Part shown: positions 17,461 to 28,665 of the stretch, piece by piece
Position numbering within the stretch: the stretch's first letter is position 1
Layout of the letters: each line of letters begins with the position of its first letter
From: Kribbella sp. NBC_00382
GTDB lineage: Bacteria > Actinomycetota > Actinomycetes > Propionibacteriales > Kribbellaceae
Assembly (NCBI RefSeq): GCF_036067295.1
Contig: NZ_CP107954.1
Location: 8,246,001-8,310,000 of the forward strand
Direction of reading: 5' to 3'
DNA length: 64,000 nucleotides
Position numbers and translations under genes: made by a program
The notes under the pieces: model-generated
Told to the model about the DNA's origin: nothing
Database searches by the model: none
Seen by the model: the letters and a program-made list of their open reading frames with translations, nothing else

Positions 17461-17753
17461 CCGATTACGATGGCAACCTCTGCCTCTAATCGTCAACGCA
17501 TTGACAAATATTGGCGAAACTTGCTTCGAAGCAGCCGACCGTCTGTCACATTCTGCTCACCAGGTGTGCTTGTTCTGACGTTGGAATGACACATAGGGTC
17601 CTCGGCAGGCTCGCCGCGTAACACGTGGCGACCTGGGGGGCACGGAGTGTTCGCAGAACCGGTTCACCAACCACGGCGCCTGCGGAGCCCTGCACCTCTG
17701 CACCATGACTCGGGGGAGTCGACTCGGGGTCGTACAAGTGAGGGGCTGCAGAG
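17461..17753. promoter_or_regulatory. Divergent control region between regulator A and the subtilase gene
   Basis: A 293-bp non-coding stretch. A dyad GTCAA-CGCA-TTGAC lies at 17492-17505, close to regulator A. A -35-like TTGACA at 17501-17506 faces the subtilase gene but lacks a convincing -10. A ribosome site GAGGGG precedes the subtilase ATG. A related GTCAA-N4-TTG sequence is found upstream of regulator B (23053-23066). Confidence 0.45.
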
Positions 17754-20700
17754 ATGTCACATCAACGGAAGAAGGGGCTCGCCAGATCGCTGGTGAGCGC
17801 CTTTGCGGCGGTGGCGGTCGTCACCACCGGGCTGGCCGCCTCCGGCCTGGCCCAGGCCGCACCACCTACCAAGCCGAGCGGTACCACTGCCGCGCCGGAC
17901 TCGAAGATCAAGCCTGACCTGCTGTCGAAGCTGGAAGGCAAGGACGCCAAAGAGACGACCGACTTCTGGGTCCGGTTCAGCGACAAGGCCGACCTGTCCG
18001 CCGCCAGCAAGATCACCAACTGGAACCAGCGCGGTACTGCCGTCGCGGCGGCGTTGCGCAAGACCGCCGCCGAGAGCCAGGCGAGCGTCAAGACCGAGCT
18101 GGACGCCCAGCACGCGACGTACAAGACCTACTGGGCGACCAACGCGATCGTCGTCAAGGGCGGCTCGCTCGCGATGGCGCAGAGCATCGCCGGGCACTCC
18201 GAGGTCGAGGGTGTCTACAACCCGGTCAAGTACGAGGTGCCGCCGGTCACCAAGGGCACCCAGCAGATGGAGGTCAACGCGGTCGAGTGGGGTATCGCGA
18301 ACGTCAAGGCCGACCAGGTCTGGGCGCAGTACGGCGACAAGGGCGCCGGCATCACGGTGGCCAGCATCGACACCGGTGTCCAGTACGACCACCCGGCGCT
18401 GGTGAACCAGTACCGCGGCAAGCTGGCCAACGGCACCTTCGACCACAACTACAACTGGTACGACGCGGCCGGCAGCTGCTCGGGCGCTCCGTGTGACAAC
18501 AACGGCCACGGCACCCACACGATGGGCACGATGGCCGGCGACGACGGAGCCGGCAACCAGATCGGCGTCGCGCCGGGCGTCAAGTGGATCGCCGCCAACG
18601 GCTGCTGCCCGAGCGACGATGCCTTGATCAGCTCCGGCCAATGGATGCTCGAGCCGACCAACCTCGCCGGGGCGAACCCGGACGCGAGCAAGCGGCCGAA
18701 CGTCATCAACAACTCGTGGGGCAGCACGCTGCCGTCGAACGACCCGTTCATGGAGGACGTCACGCTCGCGTGGACCGCGTCCGGCATCTTCGGCGTCTTC
18801 GCCAACGGCAACAGCGGCTCCGCTTGTAACACCTCCGGCTCCCCCGGCAGCTCGACCAGCAACTACTCGGTCGGCGCCTACGACATCAACAACACCATCG
18901 CCTCGTTCTCCGGCCGTGGTGCCGGTCAGAACGGCACCATCAAGCCGAACATCTCGGCCCCGGGCGTCAACGTCCGGTCGAGCCTGCCCGGCAACACCTA
19001 CGGCTCGTTCAACGGCACCTCGATGGCCACCCCGCACATGGCGGGCGTCGTCGCACTGCTGTGGTCGGGCGCACCGAGCCTGAAGGGCGACGTCGCGGCC
19101 ACCCGTGCGCTGCTCAACGGCACCGCGATCGACTCCCCGAACGCGCAGTGTGGCGGTACCGACGCCAACAACAACGTGTTCGGTGAGGGCCGCGTCGACG
19201 CGCTCGCGCTGCTGAACGCCGCACCCGTCGGCGACACCGGCACTCTGTCCGGCAAGGTCACCGCCACCGGTGGCGCCGCCATCGCCGGCGCGGCTGTCAC
19301 CATCAAGCAGACCGGTACCGCCGATAAGGTCGTCACCTCGGGCCCCGACGGCAGCTACTCCGCCGTTCTGCCCGCCGGCGACTACTCGCTCGCCGTGGCC
19401 GCCTTCGGCTACGTCGGCCAGACCGGCACGGCGACCATCACGGTCAACACCACCACCACGAAGAACTTCGCCCTGACGGCGGCTCCGACGGTCAGCGTCG
19501 GCGGTACCGTCACGGACGGCTCCGGCCACGGCTGGCCGCTGTACGCGAAGGTCAGCGTCCAGGGTCCCGGTGGCGTGTACGACTACACCACCCCGACCAA
19601 CGGCCGTTACTCCTTCAAGGTGCCCGCCAGCGCGACGTACACGCTGACGGTCGAGTCCCAGCTCCCGGGCTACCAGACGGTCAGCCAGCCGATCACCGTC
19701 GGCGCGGGCAACCTGACCAAGAACGTGGCCGTCCCGGTCCGTTCTGACGCCTGCCTCACCGCGCCCGGCTACCGCAACGGCTCCGACGGCGTCTACGAGA
19801 CGTTCGACGGCCAGGTCGCCCCGGCCGGCTGGACCGTGGTCGACAACAAGGGCAACGGCCAGACCTGGAAGTTCACCGATGCCGGCAACCGCGGCAACCT
19901 GACCGGCGGGTCCGGCGGTTTCGCGATCGTCGACAGCGACAAGTACGGCTCGGGCCAGAGCCAGGACACCTCCCTGGTCAGCCCGGTCGTCGATCTGACC
20001 GCGGTCGCGGCGCCGAAGATCAAGTTCAACCAGGACCTGAACATCTACTCCGACGAGAAGGTCGACGTCGACCTGTCCCTCGACGGCGGAACAACCTGGG
20101 CCACCGTGCTCACCCAGACCGCCGACACCCGCGGCGTCAAGGAGATCGCGATTCCGCAGGCGGCCGGCAAGTCCGCCGTCCAGGTCCGCTTCCACTACTA
20201 CGACGCCTCCTACGAGTACTGGTGGGAGGTCGACAGCGTGCTGATCGGCAGCGCTGTCACCTGTGAGCCGACCGGCGGCGGTCTGGTCGTCGGCAACGTG
20301 AAGGACGCCAACACCGGCGGTTACGTGAACGGCGCCGTCGTCACCCGTGACGACAAGCCCAGCGAGACCGCGACCACCGTGGCGACCCCCGAGGACACCG
20401 GCCTGGCCGATGGCTTCTACTGGCTGTACTCCGCGGAGGACGGGCCGCACGGCTACACCGCCAAGGCGGGCAACTACACGAGCTCGCAGGCGACCGTCGA
20501 TGTCGAGGCGGACTGGGTCACCCAGGCCGACTTCAGCCTGAAGGCCGGCCGCGTCTCGGTCGCTCCGACGGCACTCGCCGCCACCCTGAGGCTTCCGGGC
20601 GGCAAGGTGACCAAGCAGTTCGTGGTCACCAACACCGGCACCGCGGACGTCGACCTGAAGTTCGGCGAGCGTGACGGCGGCTTCACCCTGGAGAACGCGA

Positions 20701-22169
20701 ACGGCAGCAAGACGACGAAGGCCCAGGTCTTCAACAGCACCGGCGCCCCGCTGCAGCGGCTCCAGGTTCCGACCTCGTTCGGCAGCAAGGTGTCCGGCAA
20801 GATGGCGGTCAAGCCAGCCGCACCGGGTCCGCTCGCGGCCCCGTGGACGAACATCGCCAACCTGCCGTCCGTCGTGATGGACAACCGGGTGGTCAACCTG
20901 GACGGGAAGATCTACTCGATCGCGGGTGGCGACGGCAACGCCGCGACCGGCAGCAGCTACGTCTACGACCCGGCCACCATGGCCTGGACCGCGATCGCCC
21001 CGCTTCCGGGCGCCCGTAACGCCGTCACCGTCGGCGCCGTGGGCGGCAAGCTCGTCGTCAGCTCCGGCTGGGGCGAGAGTGGTCCGGACGCAGCGACCTG
21101 GACGTACGACCCGGCCGCCAACGCCTGGTCCGCAGCGGCCGCCAACCCGGCTCCGCGTGCGGCCGCCGGGCAGGCTGTCCTCGACGGCAAGCTCTACGCC
21201 GTCGGTGGTTGCACCAGCGCGGCGTGCACCCCGATGTCCAACTCCGTGGTCGCCTACGACGCGGCGTCGAACAACTGGGCCACGCTGGCCAACTACCCGA
21301 AGTCGGTTGCGTTCGCATCCTGCGGCGCCATCGACGGCAAGGTCTACTGCTCCGGCGGTAACGACGGATCTGCCGCCACCGCGGCCAGCTACGTCTACGA
21401 CCCGAGCGCGAACTCCTGGACCCCGATCGCCAACGCACCGGCCGACCACTGGGCGGCATCCTTCGCCGTCGCCGGTGGCAAGCTGCTCGTCGTCGGTGGA
21501 GTCCAGGGCGCCGCGGTCACCAACGCAGGGTTCGCATTCGACCCGGCCGCCGGTACCTGGGCCGCACTGCCGAACGCCAACCAGCCCCGCTACCGCGGTG
21601 GTGCGGCTTGTGGCTTCTACCGGGTCGGTGGATCGTCCGGTGGCTTCAACCCGACTGTGGAGGGTGAGGTCCTTCCGGGCCTCGAGGACTGCTCCGAGTC
21701 GTCGGCCGACGTCCCGTGGATGAGCCTGGACAAGACCGAGGCCACCCTGGCCCCGGGTGAGAAGGTCACCGTCAAGGTGGCGCTGAACGCCGCTGTCGAC
21801 CAGCCGGGCACCTACACGGCCGCGGTCACCATCGGCGAGAACACGCCCTACAGCGTGGACCCGGTCGACGTGAAGCTCACTGTCACGCCGCCGACCACGT
21901 GGAGCAAGCTGGCCGGCACGGTCACCGGGGTCGCGACCTCGGGTACCACCGCCCCGCTGCCCGGCGCCACGGTCGAGGTCGACTCGTGGACCGCCGAGTA
22001 CACCTTCATCACCGACAAGGACGGCGGCTACGCCTACTGGCTGGACCGCCGCAACAACCCGCTGACGCTGATCGCGGCCAAGGACGGCTACAAGCCGCAG
22101 ACTCGGTCGACCAAGCTGATCAACGGAGAGACGGTCGTCGAGGACTTCGCTCTGAAGGCGACAAAGTAG
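17754..22169 (+). CDS. Giant secreted S8 serine peptidase (subtilase) with Kelch and carboxypeptidase-regulatory-like domains
   Basis: A 1471-residue extracellular protease. A signal peptide (basic start, hydrophobic AFAAVAVVTTGLAASGL, cleavage near AQA-A) precedes a propeptide. The catalytic domain has Asp206 (SIDTGV), His252 (NGHGTHTMG) and Ser423 (NGTSMATPH). Then come beta-sandwich repeats of carboxypeptidase-regulatory type (~500-660 and ~865-930), a choice-of-anchor-like domain around 690-850 (YETFDGQVAPAGW), a six-bladed Kelch-like region (~1050-1320; repeats such as GKLYAVGG) and a final carboxypeptidase-regulatory-like domain. There is no LPXTG or membrane anchor. It is monocistronic, ending in a strong terminator, and flanked by paralogous winged-helix regulators. 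Confidence 0.93.
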   Translation: MSHQRKKGLARSLVSAFAAVAVVTTGLAASGLAQAAPPTKPSGTTAAPDSKIKPDLLSKLEGKDAKETTDFWVRFSDKADLSAASKITNWNQRGTAVAAALRKTAAESQASVKTELDAQHATYKTYWATNAIVVKGGSLAMAQSIAGHSEVEGVYNPVKYEVPPVTKGTQQMEVNAVEWGIANVKADQVWAQYGDKGAGITVASIDTGVQYDHPALVNQYRGKLANGTFDHNYNWYDAAGSCSGAPCDNNGHGTHTMGTMAGDDGAGNQIGVAPGVKWIAANGCCPSDDALISSGQWMLEPTNLAGANPDASKRPNVINNSWGSTLPSNDPFMEDVTLAWTASGIFGVFANGNSGSACNTSGSPGSSTSNYSVGAYDINNTIASFSGRGAGQNGTIKPNISAPGVNVRSSLPGNTYGSFNGTSMATPHMAGVVALLWSGAPSLKGDVAATRALLNGTAIDSPNAQCGGTDANNNVFGEGRVDALALLNAAPVGDTGTLSGKVTATGGAAIAGAAVTIKQTGTADKVVTSGPDGSYSAVLPAGDYSLAVAAFGYVGQTGTATITVNTTTTKNFALTAAPTVSVGGTVTDGSGHGWPLYAKVSVQGPGGVYDYTTPTNGRYSFKVPASATYTLTVESQLPGYQTVSQPITVGAGNLTKNVAVPVRSDACLTAPGYRNGSDGVYETFDGQVAPAGWTVVDNKGNGQTWKFTDAGNRGNLTGGSGGFAIVDSDKYGSGQSQDTSLVSPVVDLTAVAAPKIKFNQDLNIYSDEKVDVDLSLDGGTTWATVLTQTADTRGVKEIAIPQAAGKSAVQVRFHYYDASYEYWWEVDSVLIGSAVTCEPTGGGLVVGNVKDANTGGYVNGAVVTRDDKPSETATTVATPEDTGLADGFYWLYSAEDGPHGYTAKAGNYTSSQATVDVEADWVTQADFSLKAGRVSVAPTALAATLRLPGGKVTKQFVVTNTGTADVDLKFGERDGGFTLENANGSKTTKAQVFNSTGAPLQRLQVPTSFGSKVSGKMAVKPAAPGPLAAPWTNIANLPSVVMDNRVVNLDGKIYSIAGGDGNAATGSSYVYDPATMAWTAIAPLPGARNAVTVGAVGGKLVVSSGWGESGPDAATWTYDPAANAWSAAAANPAPRAAAGQAVLDGKLYAVGGCTSAACTPMSNSVVAYDAASNNWATLANYPKSVAFASCGAIDGKVYCSGGNDGSAATAASYVYDPSANSWTPIANAPADHWAASFAVAGGKLLVVGGVQGAAVTNAGFAFDPAAGTWAALPNANQPRYRGGAACGFYRVGGSSGGFNPTVEGEVLPGLEDCSESSADVPWMSLDKTEATLAPGEKVTVKVALNAAVDQPGTYTAAVTIGENTPYSVDPVDVKLTVTPPTTWSKLAGTVTGVATSGTTAPLPGATVEVDSWTAEYTFITDKDGGYAYWLDRRNNPLTLIAAKDGYKPQTRSTKLINGETVVEDFALKATK

Positions 22170-22180
22170 TCAGGTAAAGA

Positions 22181-22224
22181 AAACCGCCCCCATCCAGCTC
22201 AGCTGGGTGGGGGCGGTTCTTTTG
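22181..22224. terminator. Strong bidirectional intrinsic terminator
   Basis: A long hairpin has outer arms AACCGCCCCCA (22182-22192) and TGGGGGCGGTT (22208-22218) and an inner CCAGCT/AGCTGG stem. It is followed by CTTTT on the + strand and TTTTCTTT on the - strand. It ends the subtilase message and the opposing short gene. Confidence 0.9.
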
Positions 22225-22229
22225 CTGCC

Positions 22230-22403
22230 TCAAGCCGTTTCGAGCTCGAGGTCTTCCGCAAGGTGGCTGTTCTGGCGGTCCATCAGCAAGAACGCTGTGT
22301 CCTCGTCGACCTGGAGACGCTCGGCGATCCCACGCACGAGGGCGTGCAGATCGAACATCGGGAACACTGCCCCAGCAACCTCCGGCACCACTGGCTCCGC
22401 CAT
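22230..22403 (-). CDS. Hypothetical 57-residue acidic protein
   Basis: A short frame (MAEPVVPEVAGAVFPMFDLH to HLAEDLELETA) with clear G/C third-position bias and a predicted helical, acidic product. It lies 43 bases downstream of regulator B on the same strand and directly before the shared terminator, so it may be the last gene of that unit. No ribosome site is visible upstream of the ATG. A Met-Asp-Arg-Gln segment is followed by an acidic C-terminus. No family is recognised. Codon bias and placement support it as real. Confidence 0.5.
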   Translation of the reverse strand: MAEPVVPEVAGAVFPMFDLHALVRGIAERLQVDEDTAFLLMDRQNSHLAEDLELETA

Positions 22404-22446
22404 ATACGTCTAACGCGCGGCCGGGCGTTTGGTCACACAGGTGTTT

Positions 22447-23040
22447 TCAGACCGCCGTCAGGAGATGGAATCCGACCCCGCGGACAGCATGGATGGTGAC
22501 GGTCGCGCCGAGGCTGGCCAGCTTCTGGCGGAGGCGTTTGACGACCGAGTGGATGTGCGAGCCGTGGCCGAGGTGCTCGTTGCCCCAGACCGCGTGGTGC
22601 AGCCGCTGGTACGTCCACACCTTGCCCGGTTCCTCGACCAGGCAGTGCAGGAAGTCGTGCTCCAACCGGGTCAGCCGCGCCTCCCGATCCTTGTACCGCA
22701 CCACCCGGCGATCCACGTCGAGCTCGAGCGCGCTCTCCTCCGCGGCGGCCGGCGCGACGGCGACGGTCAGCGGCGTCGGTACCGGATCTGACGAGATGGG
22801 CAGCGCTGCCTCGATCTGGGCAGTCACGCCTCGCATGCTCATCGCCGGTACGACAGCAGGAGTCAGTACTACGGGCGCCGAGTCCGCCGTAGCGGTCATC
22901 TCCAGGAACGCCCGCGCCTGCTCGGCACTCGACACCAGCAGCAACGCGTCGGCACCCCCGAGCAGCCGGGCGAGGTGGACCCGCTCGGCGGTGGACGTCG
23001 CCACCCCGATGATCAACGACGAGTCCGGCAGCCTCTCCAT
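22447..23040 (-). CDS. Winged-helix (OmpR/PhoB-type) regulator with degenerate N-terminal domain, copy B
   Basis: A 197-residue paralogue of copy A. The N-terminus (SSLIIGVATSTAERVHLARLLGGADALLLVSSAEQ) has the same shortened receiver-like pattern. A linker leads to the winged helix, from REARLTRLEHDFLHCLV through IHSVVKRLRQKL to VRGVGFHL. The start at 23040 is set by AGGAGGGG upstream; longer in-frame readings add an Arg/Cys-rich artefact. It points toward the subtilase gene terminator and is followed by a 57-codon frame. Control of the subtilase is inferred from the flanking position only. Confidence 0.78.
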   Translation of the reverse strand: MERLPDSSLIIGVATSTAERVHLARLLGGADALLLVSSAEQARAFLEMTATADSAPVVLTPAVVPAMSMRGVTAQIEAALPISSDPVPTPLTVAVAPAAAEESALELDVDRRVVRYKDREARLTRLEHDFLHCLVEEPGKVWTYQRLHHAVWGNEHLGHGSHIHSVVKRLRQKLASLGATVTIHAVRGVGFHLLTAV

Positions 23041-23265
23041 GGAGCCCCTCCTGTCAAACGCTTGCCGGGGGTCGTGCAAGGGACAAGTACGGCGAACCTC
23101 GAGGGTTAAGTCAAGGGATTCCCTGCGTCCCCGGATGGCACAAATGCGACCTGTCCGACACCGGCCACAAACAGCCGCGAACGGTCTACGCAGCGCCACA
23201 AAACGGGCCTCCGGCCGTCGCTCACAGTCGCCGCCCCGAAACCGGATTACCGAGCAATACAAAGC

Positions 23266-23303
23266 GTCCGGAGCCTCTGCAGGACGGTGCAGAAGCTCCG
23301 GAC
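23266..23303 (-). terminator. Hairpin downstream of the chitinase gene
   Basis: Arms at 23266-23281 and 23288-23303 match at 15 of 16 positions around a 6-base loop, about 50 bases after the chitinase stop. The remainder of the gene-free stretch 23041-23352 shows only a GTCAA-N4-TTG site (23053-23066) next to regulator B. Confidence 0.7.
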
Positions 23304-23352
23304 ACCGGGGATCGCCCACCGGATCAGGCGATGGTCTGAAGGGTCAAGATCG

Positions 23353-24582
<1,230 letters not shown>

Positions 24583-24653
24583 GGTTCCTCCAAGGGGGGC
24601 GGAAGAGGGACTCAGCGCACTCTATCGAGTACTCGCAGTTAAGAAAAGGAAGA

Positions 24654-24683
24654 ACCTGAATAAAAGTGTCCGCCCGTTCAGGT
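24654..24683. promoter_or_regulatory. Inverted repeat ACCTGAA-N16-TTCAGGT upstream of chitinase
   Basis: Perfect 7-bp arms at 24654-24660 and 24677-24683 lie in the 190-bp divergent region between the chitinase and the ArfA-like gene. The spacing suits a dimeric repressor. The sequence does not look like the DasR consensus. Confidence 0.4.
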
Positions 24684-24774
24684 AAAACTTTTCCGGGCTG
24701 GTATGCGCGCGTGGAGCCCTACGGAGTAGTCTCCTCGCGCACGGTCACCTATGACCGCTCTTGACGGAGGAACA

Positions 24775-25914
24775 GTGCCCGGACTTGCACGGCGGCGGCC
24801 TGGATTTGTTTGGCTGCTTGCGGCCGTTCTCGTTCCTGTCCTGCTCGCCGCGGTGGTGATCGCGATCAAGACCGGCCCGACCGAGGACGATCTGCAGCGA
24901 CGGTCCCTGGCCGCACTCGACGCGCGGGGCATCACCGGCGTACGGGTCGACTTCTCCGGGCGGGACGCGACAGTCGTCGTACCAGCCGGTGCCGACGCAA
25001 CTGAAGCGCAGAAGGTGGTTGCGGCCGTCGACGGCGTACGCACCGCCCGCACCGATGGCGGCAACGAGGAACTCGCGGCCAACCCGACCAGCGCGCCATC
25101 GACCGGTACCGCCGAAGAGCCCGCCGGTACGCCGTCCTCCCTCGCGACACCGCCCGCCGAAGCCGAAGTTGCTCCCTTCGAGCTCAGCCGGACCGACGAG
25201 GCGATCACCGTCCACGCAGTGGTCCGCGACCAAGCGGCGAAGGACAAACTCGTCGCCGAGGTGCAGGCGTTGCTGACCGAGGGCACCGACTTCACCGACC
25301 AGATCAGCATCGACGACAAGACCGCGTTGCCGAACCCGGCGGCGTTGTCGGCGCTGCTGCATGCGCTGTCGACCGCGACCGGTGCCGCCTCGATCAAGTA
25401 CGACGGCGACAAGGTGACGTTGAGCGGCAAGGTCGCCGACCAGGCCACCAAGGCGACAGCGGCACGCGCGGCCGCGGCCGCCGTACCGGGTGCTGTGATC
25501 GCCAACGAACTCGAGATCCCGGTCGTCGCGAAGCCGCCGGTGAGCGAGGCGTGCCAGACCTTCGAGGCCCGGCTCGCGCGGTTCACCGCGGAGAACAAGC
25601 TCGTCTTCCTGTCCGGCACCGACTCGGTGAACGACGCCTCCCGCGCGTCGGTGACCAAGGCCGCGAAGCTGCTGCTGAGCTGCGCTACCTTCGACGTCGA
25701 GGTCGCCGGTCACACCGACAACCTCGGCGACCCGGCCACCAGCCTGCCGTTGTCACAGCAGCGCGCGGACGCCATCAAGACTGCGCTCGTCAAGCTCGGC
25801 GTACCCGCCGAGCGGATCACCAGCCGCGGCTACGGGGAGACCCGTCCGGTGGCACCCAACACCACGTCCGCCGGCCGGATCGCCAACCGCAGGGTCGAGA
25901 TCCGAGTTCTCTAA
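24775..25914 (+). CDS. OmpA-domain membrane protein, ArfA-like
   Basis: A 379-residue protein resembling mycobacterial ArfA (OmpATb). An N-terminal membrane helix (VWLLAAVLVPVLLAAVVIAI) is followed by a region with BON-like segments (~30-240), including IKYDGDKVTLSGKVAD. The C-terminal OmpA peptidoglycan-binding domain carries VAGHTDNLGD, LSQQRADAIKTAL and NRRVEIRVL. I prefer the GTG at 24775, which has GGAGG just upstream, over the ATG at 24751, which has none. Two small membrane-protein genes follow, the same order as arfA-arfB-arfC in M. tuberculosis. Confidence 0.82.
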   Translation: MPGLARRRPGFVWLLAAVLVPVLLAAVVIAIKTGPTEDDLQRRSLAALDARGITGVRVDFSGRDATVVVPAGADATEAQKVVAAVDGVRTARTDGGNEELAANPTSAPSTGTAEEPAGTPSSLATPPAEAEVAPFELSRTDEAITVHAVVRDQAAKDKLVAEVQALLTEGTDFTDQISIDDKTALPNPAALSALLHALSTATGAASIKYDGDKVTLSGKVADQATKATAARAAAAAVPGAVIANELEIPVVAKPPVSEACQTFEARLARFTAENKLVFLSGTDSVNDASRASVTKAAKLLLSCATFDVEVAGHTDNLGDPATSLPLSQQRADAIKTALVKLGVPAERITSRGYGETRPVAPNTTSAGRIANRRVEIRVL

Positions 25915-25934
25915 CGCTCCCTAGGGGATTTTCC

Positions 25935-26048
25935 ATGAGTTGGCTGATCGCGCAGGTCTGGTTCCTGCTGCTCGCCGCGTTCGTCCTCGGCAGTGCCGCC
26001 GCCTGGCTGTTGTACCGCCTGCGGCCCGGCCTGAAGGGTGCGCGCTGA
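25935..26048 (+). CDS. 37-residue single-pass membrane protein, ArfB-like
   Basis: A short frame (MSWLIAQVWFLLLAAFVLGS to LRPGLKGAR) that is one transmembrane helix with a basic C-terminal end. GGGGA lies upstream of the ATG. The stop overlaps the next start (TGATG), so the genes are coupled. Position, size and topology match ArfB of the mycobacterial arfABC operon. Sequence similarity is too short to judge. Confidence 0.7.
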   Translation: MSWLIAQVWFLLLAAFVLGSAAAWLLYRLRPGLKGAR

Positions 26049-26602
26049 TGGCTTATCTGTTCCGCCACAACTGGTTGTGGCTTTTACTGGCGTTCCTGAT
26101 CGGCGCGATCATCACCTGGTTCCTGCTCAACCGCCGCGAACGCCCGTCGCTCGAGGAACCGGCCAAGCAGGAGCAGCCCGTCGAGGAGAAGACCCTCGTC
26201 GCCGCAGGCGTGGCAACGGCACCCGCTCCCCCGCAGCATTTCGAGGAACCGCCGGTGGAAGAGTCCGGCGGCGACCCCGAGCCGCTGCCTGCCCCGGAGC
26301 AGCTCCAGTTCTCCATGCGGATGGATGACGACGAGCCGGAGGCCGGAGTACAGGTGAAGGCCGAAGCCGTTCCGGTTGGTCGGTACGGCGAAGGGTCTGC
26401 CGACGCGGTGGCTCATCAGGGTCCGCCGGACGGGTTCACCATCAAGGGCAACGCCCAGTCGATGCTCTTCCACACCCCGGATTCCCCGTACTACGGCCGC
26501 ACCAAGGCCGAGGTCTGGTTCCGGACCGAGGCCGACGCCGAACGGGCCGGATTCATCAAGTACGTCCGCAAGCCGCGCAAGTCCGCCCGGCCGAACGACT
26601 GA
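26048..26602 (+). CDS. Membrane-anchored protein, ArfC-like
   Basis: A 184-residue protein with one N-terminal membrane helix (NWLWLLLAFLIGAIITWFLL), an acidic Pro/Glu-rich linker and a C-terminal domain. That domain has GNAQSMLFHTPDSPYYGRTKAEVWFRTEADAERAGF, a signature seen in proteins predicted to bind or sense at the envelope, and ends in a basic tail (KPRKSARP). It overlaps the ArfB-like gene by one base. The cytoplasmic or periplasmic orientation is not certain. Confidence 0.72.
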   Translation: MAYLFRHNWLWLLLAFLIGAIITWFLLNRRERPSLEEPAKQEQPVEEKTLVAAGVATAPAPPQHFEEPPVEESGGDPEPLPAPEQLQFSMRMDDDEPEAGVQVKAEAVPVGRYGEGSADAVAHQGPPDGFTIKGNAQSMLFHTPDSPYYGRTKAEVWFRTEADAERAGFIKYVRKPRKSARPND

Positions 26603-26627
26603 CCTCCGGCGGTAGGCCAAATTAACG

Positions 26628-26671
26628 ACCGAAACCGTGGAAGGCAACGCGTTCCAGGTCACGGTTTCGGT
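26628..26671 (+). terminator. Hairpin after the ArfABC-like operon
   Basis: A perfect 12-bp stem (ACCGAAACCGTG with its complement at 26660-26671) has an inner TGGAA/TTCCA stem. No T-run follows. Nothing else recognisable lies between it and treS at 26953, apart from a purine-rich GAGGGG near 26925. Confidence 0.65.
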
Positions 26672-26952
26672 GAGGATTAGCGCGATCCGGCCCCCATTTG
26701 CTTGTACTGGCAAAGGGCCGTCACACTGAGCAGAACGTCGGCCCGGACCGCCCGTCCCGAGTCCCGTCGTTGCACATCACCGGACACCTCGGCGGCCCGC
26801 CCGTCCCCTTTTGAGAACCCGCGTGCGGGGTAAGGGAAAACAGTGCAGGCCGAAAAACGTGTCCACCCGCGCGTCGCCGGATCGACCCGGCGTCGCGGAT
26901 CCGCAGTACCGCTAGGTTTGGACCGAGGGGATGACACCCGATGGAGGTGAGC

Positions 26953-28661
<1,709 letters not shown>

Positions 28662-28665
<4 letters not shown>

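Noticed and set aside
17757-21449. 1230-codon minus-strand frame across the subtilase
   Set aside because: Very long, but it mirrors the third-position bias of the + strand gene and has Val/Gly/Arg/Asp composition typical of antisense frames.
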